Assembly: GCA_021153185.1 (NCBI GenBank)
Contig: JAGKTY010000048.1
Coordinates: forward strand, 1-11,165
Direction: 5' to 3'
DNA length: 11,165 nucleotides
Source of the DNA: Lachnospiraceae bacterium
GTDB lineage: Bacteria; Bacillota; Clostridia; Lachnospirales; Lachnospiraceae
Below, one piece after another: positions 1 to 6,553 of the stretch. Both the position numbers and the translations under genes were made by a program. Within the stretch, counting starts at the first letter, position 1. Every line of letters starts with the position of its first letter. A model generated the notes under the pieces. That model was not told where the DNA came from. It worked only from the letters and a program-made list of their open reading frames with translations, and did not search any database.

Positions 1-143
1 TCAACAAGTCTTTCCTCTTCGTCTTGCCAATTCAAATTGTCCTGCTCATAAATTTCTTCCCAAATATTATCTTTACAAGTTCTAGAAATTATATAATTAC
101 CATTGACAAGTTTTTCTTGCGTTGCTTCCTCTGCTTTTAACAT
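1..143 (-). CDS. Unidentified reading frame fragment leaving the left edge, opposite to polA
   Basis: On the minus strand, one frame is open from an ATG at 141-143 to the window edge, about 47 codons without a stop. The peptide is rich in acidic residues, Asn and Trp (for example DNIWEEIYEQDNLNW), which looks like real protein rather than an antisense shadow. I do not recognise the family. The ATG itself lies in polA-derived sequence and has no Shine-Dalgarno site before it, so it is probably not the native start. More likely a gene body has been joined to polA near base 135 and has lost its own beginning. In this frame the polA side stays open back to a stop at 261-263, so the frame cannot place the junction. 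The stretch is more A+T rich than the genes to its right. It could also be a chance open frame. Confidence 0.35.
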   Translation of the reverse strand, partial: MLKAEEATQEKLVNGNYIISRTCKDNIWEEIYEQDNLNWQDEEERLV

Positions 144-1185
144 TAATTCTACAAAGCAGCTTGGTGAGCTGCTGTTTGAAAAATTGAACCTGCCGCCTAT
201 CAAGAAAACGAAGACAGGTTATTCTACAGCGGCGGATGTGCTTGAAAAGCTTGCGGTAGATTATCCGGTCGTAAAAGATATTTTGGAGTATCGGGGACTT
301 GCGAAGCTGAAATCTACTTATGCGGAAGGTCTTTATGATTGCATTAAGGAAGATGGCAAAATTCACACGTCCTACAACCAGATGATTACAGCGACAGGGC
401 GTCTGTCTTCGACAGAACCAAACCTGCAAAACATCCCAATGCGCATGGAGCTGGGAAGAATGATCCGGAAGGTCTTTGTTCCAAAAGAAGGCTATGTGTT
501 TATGGATGCGGATTACTCGCAGATTGAACTGCGTATCCTTGCGCATATGTCAGGAGATGAAGGTCTGATTGCAGATTACCGGTCAGGAAGGGATATTCAT
601 AGTATCACAGCTTCCAAGGTATTCCATGTTCCGATTGAAGAGGTGACGCCGCTTATGAGACGCAATGCCAAGGCGGTAAACTTCGGCGTGGTTTATGGAA
701 TCAGTTCGTTTGGACTCAGTCAGGATCTGGATATTTCCAAGTCGGAAGCACAGGAATATATCAACCATTATTTTGAGACATATCCGGGCATTAAACTGTT
801 CTTAGACCAAACGGTTGCAGATGCCAAACAAAATGGATATACAACAACGATGTTCGGCAGGCGCAGACCAATTCCGGAGTTAGCATCATCTAATTTTATG
901 CAACGCTCCTTTGGTGAGCGCGCTGCGATGAATGCACCGATTCAGGGAACTGCGGCAGACATTATGAAGATTGCGATGGTGCGCGTATATCAGGCCTTGA
1001 AAGAAAAAAACCTGAGATCGCGGCTTATTCTGCAGGTACATGATGAGCTTGTATTGGAAGTGCATGAGGAGGAAGCGGCAATTGCGAAGCAGATTCTGAC
1101 GGATGCCATGATGCATGCAGCACAATTGGCAGTTGAACTGGCGATTGATTTACACACAGGTAAGGATTGGTACGAGGCAAAGTGA
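103..1185 (+). CDS. polA: DNA polymerase I, C-terminal polymerase domain only (5'-truncated)
   Basis: Family A DNA polymerase, which fills gaps during Okazaki-fragment maturation and excision repair. Counting from the TTG at 103, the template/primer motif TATGRLSSTEPNLQNIP lies near residues 95-112. Motif A (DADYSQIELR) is at 135-144 with catalytic Asp137, the fingers O-helix RRxxKxxxFGxxYG is at 186-199, and motif C QVHDE is at 311-315 with Asp314. All key polymerase residues are present and the C-terminus is normal. Homology starts only at FNINSTKQL (about base 136), inside the thumb. The 5'-nuclease, the 3'-5' exonuclease-like domain and most of the thumb are absent. The ten or so preceding residues are unlike PolA, an in-frame TAA lies at 94-96, and the TTG lacks a Shine-Dalgarno site, so translation from 103 is doubtful. 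Full-length clostridial PolA is about 880 residues. The stop overlaps the coaE start. Confidence 0.9.
   Translation: MTSFSCVASSAFNINSTKQLGELLFEKLNLPPIKKTKTGYSTAADVLEKLAVDYPVVKDILEYRGLAKLKSTYAEGLYDCIKEDGKIHTSYNQMITATGRLSSTEPNLQNIPMRMELGRMIRKVFVPKEGYVFMDADYSQIELRILAHMSGDEGLIADYRSGRDIHSITASKVFHVPIEEVTPLMRRNAKAVNFGVVYGISSFGLSQDLDISKSEAQEYINHYFETYPGIKLFLDQTVADAKQNGYTTTMFGRRRPIPELASSNFMQRSFGERAAMNAPIQGTAADIMKIAMVRVYQALKEKNLRSRLILQVHDELVLEVHEEEAAIAKQILTDAMMHAAQLAVELAIDLHTGKDWYEAK
124..138. other. Breakpoint between polA and unrelated DNA (approximate)
   Basis: To the right of about base 136 the plus strand encodes conserved PolA residues without interruption. To the left, the same frame encodes residues with no PolA character and meets a stop at 94-96. 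The base composition changes here too: bases 61-120 are roughly one quarter G+C, far below the polA body. No inverted terminal repeat, target-site duplication or integrase gene can be tested, because only one side of the junction lies in the window. Confidence 0.6.
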
Positions 1186-1772
1186 GAATCATAGGAATTA
1201 CAGGTGGTGTTGGCGCCGGCAAATCAGAAGTGTTACAGTTTATTCAGGCAAATTATAATGCAGTGATATTGATGGCGGATAACATTGCCAATGAAGTCAA
1301 AATGCCGGGGCAGCCATGCTATGAGGCCATTGTTGCATTGCTTGGAAACGATGTGCTTTTGGCGGACGGAACCATTGATAAAGCAAAGATGGCTACGAGG
1401 ATTTTTGGGAGCAGGGAGCTTTTACAAAAAACGAATGAAATCATTCACCCGGCTGTCAGAACTTATATTTTGGAGAAGATTGCGTCCTGCAAACAGGCAG
1501 GGCAATACGACTATTTGTTTGTGGAAGCGGCATTGCTCATCGAAGAGCATTACGATGAAATATGTGATGAGCTTTGGTATGTTTACGCCGATGAACCAAT
1601 CAGGTGCCAAAGGTTAAAACAGTCCAGAGGATATTCACAGGACAAGATAGATGCCATTATGGCAAAACAGCTGCCGGATGACGTATTCAGGGCGCATTGC
1701 AAGGTTGTCATTGACAATAGTGGAGCGATTGAAGATACATACAGGCAGATAAAAGAGAAGTTGGAGGCATAA
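1182..1772 (+). CDS. coaE: Dephospho-CoA kinase
   Basis: This cytoplasmic P-loop kinase phosphorylates the 3'-hydroxyl of dephospho-CoA with ATP, the last step of coenzyme A synthesis. The protein has 196 residues, the usual length. The Walker A motif GGVGAGKS is at residues 8-15. It is followed by the substrate-binding segment MADNIANE (the family's DADxIARE; the first Asp is replaced by Met here), a HPAVR segment, the ALLIEE segment (family PLLFE), and the C-terminal RLKQSRGYSQDKIDAIMAKQ lid region. I chose the GTG at 1182-1184, which overlaps the polA TGA by four bases (GTGA) and follows GAGG at 1174-1177. The upstream TTG at 1167 would only add residues from inside polA. The overlap implies translational coupling to polA, so a broken polA could lower its expression unless another promoter exists. 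Confidence 0.95.
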   Translation: MRIIGITGGVGAGKSEVLQFIQANYNAVILMADNIANEVKMPGQPCYEAIVALLGNDVLLADGTIDKAKMATRIFGSRELLQKTNEIIHPAVRTYILEKIASCKQAGQYDYLFVEAALLIEEHYDEICDELWYVYADEPIRCQRLKQSRGYSQDKIDAIMAKQLPDDVFRAHCKVVIDNSGAIEDTYRQIKEKLEA

Positions 1773-1774
1773 CA

Positions 1775-3868
1775 GTGGAGCAATCAAAATACCAGGGAAG
1801 TTATGTATATGGACTCGATATTGGAACGAGAAGTATCGTCGGTACAGTCGGTTATAAGGTGAAAAACCGGTTTACTGTTGTTGCACAATATGCAAAAGAG
1901 CACGAAACGAGAGCGATGATTGACGGTCAGATTCATGATATTGCCGCAGTCGGAGATACCATCCGTGCGGTAACGGATGAACTTGAACGCGTTACGGGCA
2001 GACAATTAAAGGAAGTTTGTATCGCTGCGGCTGGTCGTGTCCTTCGTACGGTTACGGTACATGTCGAACAGGAATTTGAAGCAGAAGCGGAGATTTCCAG
2101 AGAGGATATCTATGCCCTTGATTCAAAAGGTGTGGAATGTGCCTATGAAGAGCTGACCAAAGAAAATGACTCAAACATTCATTTTTATTGTGTAGGCTAT
2201 TCGGTAATGCGTTATTTCATGAATGGCTACCAGATGCAAAATCTCGAAAACCACAAGGCAAAATCGATTGGAGAAGATGTGATTGTAACATTCCTTCCGG
2301 ATGATGTGGTGGACGGATTATATAAAGCGGTGAATCTGGCAGGATTAGAGGTGGCGAATCTCACACTTGAGCCAATTGCCGCAATCGAGCTGGCAATTCC
2401 GGATAAATTCCGCATGCTCAATATTGCGTTAATTGATGTGGGAGCCGGAACAAGCGATATTTCCATTACGAAGGATGGCAGCATTGTGGCATATGGCATG
2501 CTCCCGATTGCGGGCGATTGTCTGACAGAGGATATCGCCAGACATTGCTTGGTTGATTTTGAGACTGCGGAGCATATTAAACGCGGCATTTCTTTGTCTG
2601 ACCAGGTATCTTATGAAGATATTATGGGACTGTCACAGACCATTCAAAAGGAAGAAGTGCTTTCAACTGTTGAGAATTCATTGGATGCAATGGCCAAAAT
2701 GGCTGCAGAAAAAATCGTTGAATTAAACGGCGGAAAGCCGGTGAGTGCTGTGTTTGTCGTAGGCGGTGGCGGCCGTGTGGAAGGCTATACGGCAAAAGTT
2801 GCAAGCTATATGGGAATCGCGCCGGAGCGTTGTGCCGTCCGTGGCGAAGAGGTGATGGCCAATATTGACTTTATGCAGGATGATATCGAGAAAACCTCGC
2901 TCCTTGTGACACCGATTGGTATTTGCCTCAATTACTATGAGCAGAGTAATAATTTTATATTTGTCAGTTTTAATAACCAGAGAATCAAATTGTATGACAA
3001 TAGCAAGCTTGCGGTTATTGATGCCGCAATGCAGGCTGATTTTTCAAATGAAGATTTGTTCCCAAAATGCGGAAACAGTCTGAATTTCAGATTCAATGGG
3101 GTTGCAAGGGCCGTACGCGGAAAACGCGGAGAATCTGCTGTGATTTTTGTCAATGGCTTACCGGCGGATATCCATACGCCGATTCATGCCAATGATGTCA
3201 TTACAGTCGAAAATTCGACGGCCGGAGAGGAGGCAACTCTTACGATTGGAGCACTGCCTGAGTATCGCAGCAGCGTGATTATCAATGTCAATGATGTTCC
3301 TGTGACACTGCCAAAGTTTGCAACGGTTAACGGTGCACTTCAGTCTGAATATTATGAAATCAAACAAAATGACGACATCCGTCTGCTGGATTATTATACG
3401 GTGAAACAGATAGCAGAGTTTATGGATGTGATACTTGATCCAAACATGAATCTCTATGTCAACAATAAGCGCGCGACGCTTGAAACCAAAGTGTATGAAC
3501 AGTTTTCGGTGATTTGGACACTTGATACATTACAGTTAACCGACGCCGATGAGGATGCTTTTTTAGAAGAACCGGAAGAATTGTCAGCAGAAACAGCGGA
3601 AGCTGCAAATGATGAGAATACTTCAAAACAGGAAGCTGCAAATTCCAATGAACAGGCATTGACATCTATCACGGTTGTTGTAAACGGCAAACCGATTGTG
3701 CTTTCCGGCAAACCGGATTATGTATTTGTTGACGTGTTCGACCAAATCGATTTTGACCTGAGTAAACCGCAGGGAAAATCGGTAGAGACAAGATTAAATC
3801 ATAGAAAAGCGCAGTACATAGAACCGTTACAGGATGGGGATGTGCTGGAGATTTTCTGGAAGGATTAA
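1775..3868 (+). CDS. FtsA-like actin-fold ATPase with beta-grasp-like C-terminal extension
   Basis: ASKHA-superfamily protein of 697 residues related to the divisome protein FtsA, which has about 420. The phosphate-1 loop GLDIGTRSI is at residues 13-21. A 1C/SHS2-like insert with a CVGYSVMRYFMNG stretch lies near 130-160. The phosphate-2 loop IDVGAGTSDIS is at 220-230 and the adenosine motif VVGGGGR at 328-334. From about residue 390 the protein departs from FtsA, with repeated beta-rich modules. Several contain a VNG...dGD pattern as in ThiS/MoaD-like beta-grasp folds (about 435-490, 500-550 and 630-697). An acidic, Ala/Glu-rich linker at about 590-628 precedes the last module. There is no FtsA-type amphipathic membrane-targeting helix at the end, which is WKD. 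Start is GTG with TTGGAGG seven bases upstream, two bases after coaE. A cell-division or envelope role is inferred; the true partner is unknown. Confidence 0.85.
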   Translation: MEQSKYQGSYVYGLDIGTRSIVGTVGYKVKNRFTVVAQYAKEHETRAMIDGQIHDIAAVGDTIRAVTDELERVTGRQLKEVCIAAAGRVLRTVTVHVEQEFEAEAEISREDIYALDSKGVECAYEELTKENDSNIHFYCVGYSVMRYFMNGYQMQNLENHKAKSIGEDVIVTFLPDDVVDGLYKAVNLAGLEVANLTLEPIAAIELAIPDKFRMLNIALIDVGAGTSDISITKDGSIVAYGMLPIAGDCLTEDIARHCLVDFETAEHIKRGISLSDQVSYEDIMGLSQTIQKEEVLSTVENSLDAMAKMAAEKIVELNGGKPVSAVFVVGGGGRVEGYTAKVASYMGIAPERCAVRGEEVMANIDFMQDDIEKTSLLVTPIGICLNYYEQSNNFIFVSFNNQRIKLYDNSKLAVIDAAMQADFSNEDLFPKCGNSLNFRFNGVARAVRGKRGESAVIFVNGLPADIHTPIHANDVITVENSTAGEEATLTIGALPEYRSSVIINVNDVPVTLPKFATVNGALQSEYYEIKQNDDIRLLDYYTVKQIAEFMDVILDPNMNLYVNNKRATLETKVYEQFSVIWTLDTLQLTDADEDAFLEEPEELSAETAEAANDENTSKQEAANSNEQALTSITVVVNGKPIVLSGKPDYVFVDVFDQIDFDLSKPQGKSVETRLNHRKAQYIEPLQDGDVLEIFWKD

Positions 3869-3869
3869 C

Positions 3870-4667
3870 ATGAGATTATTAAGCATTGCCAGTGGAAGCA
3901 GCGGAAACTGTATTTACATTGGAAATGATGATACACATATTTTAATTGATACTGGCATTAGCGGCAAACGCATCGAAGCAGGACTCAATTCGATTGGCTT
4001 GTCAGGTAAGGATATGGATGCGGTATTTGTAACGCATGAACACATTGATCATATTGGAGGGCTTGGTGTTTTTTCAAGAAAATGGAATGTTCCGATTTAT
4101 GCAACAGCAGGAACCGTGCACGGAATTGTGTGCTGCAAATCGGTCGGAATGGTTGACCGGGATTTGTATCAGATTATTCACGATAAGGAAAATGTGACGG
4201 TCGGAAGTCTGACAATCAATCCAATCAGGGTAAGCCACGATGCGGCGGAGCCGACAGCATACCGCGTGTCAGATGCAAGTCATAGTATGGCGGTCATGAC
4301 AGACCTTGGATATTACACAGACGAAATTGTGGAATCATTGCAGGGGGTTGAGGCGTTATTGCTGGAATCCAATCACGATATCAATATGCTTCAGGTCGGG
4401 CCGTATCCGTATTACTTGAAACAGCGCATTTTGGGAAACAGGGGACATTTGTCCAACGAAGCCTGTGGAAGGCTGCTGTCTAAGGTTATGCATGATGATT
4501 TAAAAGGAGTGCTGCTGGGGCATTTGAGCAATGAAAACAATCTGCCTGAGCTTGCATACGAATCGGTCAGATTGGAAATTGATGCGTCAGATAATCCCTA
4601 TAAAGCGGGAGATTTTGATATCCGTGTCGCCAAACGAAGTGAACCTTCACCGGTGATAAAACTATAG
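3870..4667 (+). CDS. walJ: WalJ/YycJ-type metallo-beta-lactamase-fold hydrolase
   Basis: Metallo-beta-lactamase-fold protein of 265 residues. Visible metal ligands are the motif HEHIDH (His56, His58, Asp60, His61), His123 in SHD, Asp145 in TDLGYYTD, and a C-terminal His218. The family-typical segments SGSSGNCIYI near the start, LLLESNHDINMLQVGPYP around 165-183, GHLSNEA around 192-198 and GHLSNENNLPELA around 217-229 match the YycJ/WalJ group. Bacillus members lie in the walRK operon and have been linked to coordination of division and to DNA processing; here the neighbour is an FtsA-like gene. I chose the ATG at 3870, one base after the upstream stop and preceded by GGAAGGA. The in-frame GTG at 3834 lies inside the previous gene. 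The gene symbol rests on family resemblance, and the biochemical substrate is uncertain. Confidence 0.88.
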   Translation: MRLLSIASGSSGNCIYIGNDDTHILIDTGISGKRIEAGLNSIGLSGKDMDAVFVTHEHIDHIGGLGVFSRKWNVPIYATAGTVHGIVCCKSVGMVDRDLYQIIHDKENVTVGSLTINPIRVSHDAAEPTAYRVSDASHSMAVMTDLGYYTDEIVESLQGVEALLLESNHDINMLQVGPYPYYLKQRILGNRGHLSNEACGRLLSKVMHDDLKGVLLGHLSNENNLPELAYESVRLEIDASDNPYKAGDFDIRVAKRSEPSPVIKL

Positions 4668-4682
4668 TTTTTGTCAAATTTG

Positions 4683-4714
4683 TTGCATTTCATGACAAAT
4701 ACGTTTAATATAAT
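4683..4714 (+). promoter_or_regulatory. Possible promoter of the ACT-PFL gene pair
   Basis: A perfect TATAAT lies at 4709-4714, 70 bases before the ACT start. The -35 region is poor: TTGCAT at 4683-4688 gives a 20-base spacer and TTTCAT at 4688-4693 a 15-base spacer. A 7-base inverted repeat (TTTGTCA at 4670-4676, TGACAAA at 4693-4699) spans the -35 region and could bind a regulator, which might compensate for the weak -35. The assignment rests mainly on the -10. Confidence 0.4.
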
Positions 4715-4719
4715 AAAAG

Positions 4720-4762
4720 TTGTAACGATTCAGCGCAGATACAGTGCGCCTTAATGTTACAA
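4720..4762 (+). promoter_or_regulatory. 5'-leader hairpin before the ACT-domain gene
   Basis: Outer arms TTGTAAC (4720-4726) and GTTACAA (4756-4762) are perfectly complementary. Inside them a symmetric 6/6 internal loop leads to an inner stem GCGCA/TGCGC (4733-4737 and 4745-4749) with a 7-base loop. A transcript started from the TATAAT at 4709-4714 would begin almost exactly at the first arm, so the hairpin would sit at the 5' end of the mRNA. It lacks a following T run, so it is not a terminator. It may be an mRNA stabiliser, a protein-binding leader or a DNA operator. Confidence 0.4.
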
Positions 4763-4784
4763 GAGTCAGAAAGTGAGGAAACGT

Positions 4785-5057
4785 ATGAAAAAGACGATTA
4801 TTACAGTAGTAGGAAAAGATACAGTGGGAATTATTGCAAAGGTTTGTACATATCTTGCAGATCACAAAATCAATATTCTTGATATTTCACAGACAATTGT
4901 TCAGGATTTTTTCAATATGATGATGGTTGTAGATACCAATGACGCAACGGTTGCATTTGGTGAACTCTGTGATGAACTCGAGGCACTTGGTGAGGAGATT
5001 GGTGTAATTATCAAATGTCAGAGAGAAGATATTTTTGATAAAATGCATAGAATCTAA
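4785..5057 (+). CDS. ACT-domain protein, UPF0237 family
   Basis: Small protein of 90 residues made of a single ACT domain. The N-terminal strand KKTIITVVGKDTVGIIA with the GKDTVGI ligand-loop pattern is followed by the helix KVCTYLADHKINILDISQT and the strand FFNMMMVVD, then a second helix and strand. ACT domains usually bind amino acids or other small ligands and regulate partner proteins. Free-standing members of this family are typically encoded directly before a UPF0210 protein, as here, so a regulatory or complex-forming role with the next gene is likely but unproven. I chose the ATG at 4785, preceded by GTGAGGA; the in-frame GTG at 4773 is part of the ribosome-binding region. The gap to the next gene is 27 bases. 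Confidence 0.9.
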   Translation: MKKTIITVVGKDTVGIIAKVCTYLADHKINILDISQTIVQDFFNMMMVVDTNDATVAFGELCDELEALGEEIGVIIKCQREDIFDKMHRI

Positions 5058-5084
5058 CAAAGGCAGAGTGATGGGAGAAATCAA

Positions 5085-6449
5085 ATGATTAATTTTTATG
5101 AAGTAAATGAAACAAACCGAATGATTGAAGAAGACTGTCTGGATGTCCGCACGATTACAATCGGTATCAGCTTACTTGATTGTATTGATTCGGATCTTGC
5201 GTCATGCAAAAAGAAAATCTATGACAAAATTACGACAGTTGCAAAGGATCTTGTTTCAACCGGTGAATATATAGAGAAGGAATTCGGCATTCCGGTTGTG
5301 AATAAACGTGTCAGTGTGACACCGATTGCGCTTGTTGGTGGTGCATGCTGTAAGACACCTGAGGATTTTGCATCAATTGCAAAGACGCTTGATGAGGCAG
5401 CACATACAGTCGGAATTAACTTTATTGGCGGATACAGTGCGCTTGTATCCAAAGGAATGACAACGGCGGATGAACTTCTGATCCGTTCCATTCCGCTTGC
5501 GCTTTCTACAACAGAGCTTGTCTGCAGTTCCGTCAATCTTGGTTCAACAAAGACCGGTATCAACATGGATGCCGTGAAGCTGATGGGCGAAATTGTAAAG
5601 GAAACAGCAGAGTACACAAAGGAAAACGATTCCCTTGGCTGTGCAAAGCTCGTTGTATTTTGTAATGCGCCGGATGACAACCCATTTATGGCGGGCGCAT
5701 TCCACGGAGTGACCGAGGCAGATGCGATTATCAATGTCGGCGTATCGGGACCGGGCGTTGTCCGCAATGCGCTTGAAAAGGTGCGCGGAGAGAACTTTGA
5801 GGTGCTTTGTGAGACCATCAAAAAGACAGCATTTAAAGTAACGCGTGTCGGACAGCTTGTAGCCAAAGAGGCATCAAAGCTTTTGAATATTCCGTTTGGT
5901 ATTGTTGATTTGTCGCTTGCACCGACGCCGGCAATCGGCGACAGCGTTGCAGATATCCTTTGTGAGATTGGTTTGGAGTACGCCGGAGCACCGGGTACGA
6001 CAGCGGCACTTGCACTTCTCAATGACCAGGTGAAAAAGGGCGGTGTTATGGCATCTTCTTACGTTGGCGGTTTAAGCGGTGCGTTTATTCCGGTCAGTGA
6101 AGACCAGGGTATGATTGATGCTGTTGTTGCAGGTGCACTGACACTTGAGAAGCTCGAAGCAATGACTTGTGTATGCAGCGTTGGACTTGATATGATTGCA
6201 ATTCCGGGCGATACAAAGGCGACAACGATTTCCGGTATCATTGCAGATGAACTTGCAATCGGTATGATTAACCAGAAAACAACGGCTGTCCGTATCATTC
6301 CTGTGATTGGAAAGGGTGTCGGAGAGAAGGTTGAATTTGGTGGACTTCTCGGTTATGCACCGATTATGCCGGTCAATCCGTATAGCTGTGATGCATTTGT
6401 GAATCGTGGGGGTCGCATTCCGGCACCGATTCACAGCTTCAAAAATTAA
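5085..6449 (+). CDS. PFL-like protein, UPF0210 (DUF711) family
   Basis: Protein of 454 residues, the usual family length, with a typical start (DVRTITIGISLLDC near residues 20-33) and end (VNRGGRIPAPIHSFKN). The family is called PFL-like because of structural resemblance to pyruvate formate-lyase; its reaction is unknown. An adjacent cysteine pair lies at 88-89 in GGACCKTPEDF. The C-terminal part is rich in glycine loops (VGGLSGAF, IPVIGKGVGEKVEFGGLLGYAP). I see no clear glycyl-radical loop of the RVSGY type and no radical-SAM activase nearby, so a PFL-type radical reaction should not be assumed. Start ATG is preceded by GGGAG at a good distance. It forms a two-gene unit with the ACT protein. 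Its strongly open antisense frame is a codon-bias shadow. Confidence 0.92.
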   Translation: MINFYEVNETNRMIEEDCLDVRTITIGISLLDCIDSDLASCKKKIYDKITTVAKDLVSTGEYIEKEFGIPVVNKRVSVTPIALVGGACCKTPEDFASIAKTLDEAAHTVGINFIGGYSALVSKGMTTADELLIRSIPLALSTTELVCSSVNLGSTKTGINMDAVKLMGEIVKETAEYTKENDSLGCAKLVVFCNAPDDNPFMAGAFHGVTEADAIINVGVSGPGVVRNALEKVRGENFEVLCETIKKTAFKVTRVGQLVAKEASKLLNIPFGIVDLSLAPTPAIGDSVADILCEIGLEYAGAPGTTAALALLNDQVKKGGVMASSYVGGLSGAFIPVSEDQGMIDAVVAGALTLEKLEAMTCVCSVGLDMIAIPGDTKATTISGIIADELAIGMINQKTTAVRIIPVIGKGVGEKVEFGGLLGYAPIMPVNPYSCDAFVNRGGRIPAPIHSFKN

Positions 6450-6501
6450 TGCAAACGATTTTGCCGGTGGTTTGGTGAATCGTTATATTCAATTAAAAAA
6501 T

Positions 6502-6542
6502 AAAATCCTATCTGCATGAATGGCATGTAGATAGGATTTTTT
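6502..6542. terminator. Bidirectional intrinsic terminator between convergent genes
   Basis: Arms ATCCTATCTGCATG (6505-6518) and CATGTAGATAGGAT (6524-6537) pair over 14 bases with one G-U wobble and a 5-base loop. The stem extends by three A-T pairs (6502-6504 with 6538-6540). Runs of A before it and T after it allow termination on both strands. It serves the PFL-like gene on the plus strand and tmcAL on the minus strand. Confidence 0.92.
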
Positions 6543-6553
6543 GATTTATCGTA

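Noticed and set aside
94..138. Intein splice junction as the reason for the polA break
   Set aside because: A stop codon at 94-96 interrupts the frame, and no intein C-terminal His-Asn followed by Cys/Ser/Thr precedes the PolA residues.
97..546. A 149-codon minus-strand frame opposite polA
   Set aside because: It mirrors the highly conserved polymerase coding sequence in another frame and has no family character.
3834..3869. Upstream GTG start for the WalJ-type gene
   Set aside because: It lies inside the end of the FtsA-like gene, and the family N-terminus MRLLSIASGSSGN begins exactly at the ATG at 3870 with a good Shine-Dalgarno site.
4668..4784. Known riboswitch class before the ACT gene
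   Set aside because: The leader is short and forms one simple nested hairpin; I could not match it to a known aptamer.
5219..6022. A 267-codon open frame on the minus strand inside the PFL-like gene
   Set aside because: It lies wholly antisense to a well-supported conserved gene, has low-complexity Ser/Ala/Thr content and lacks a Shine-Dalgarno site. It is a codon-bias shadow.
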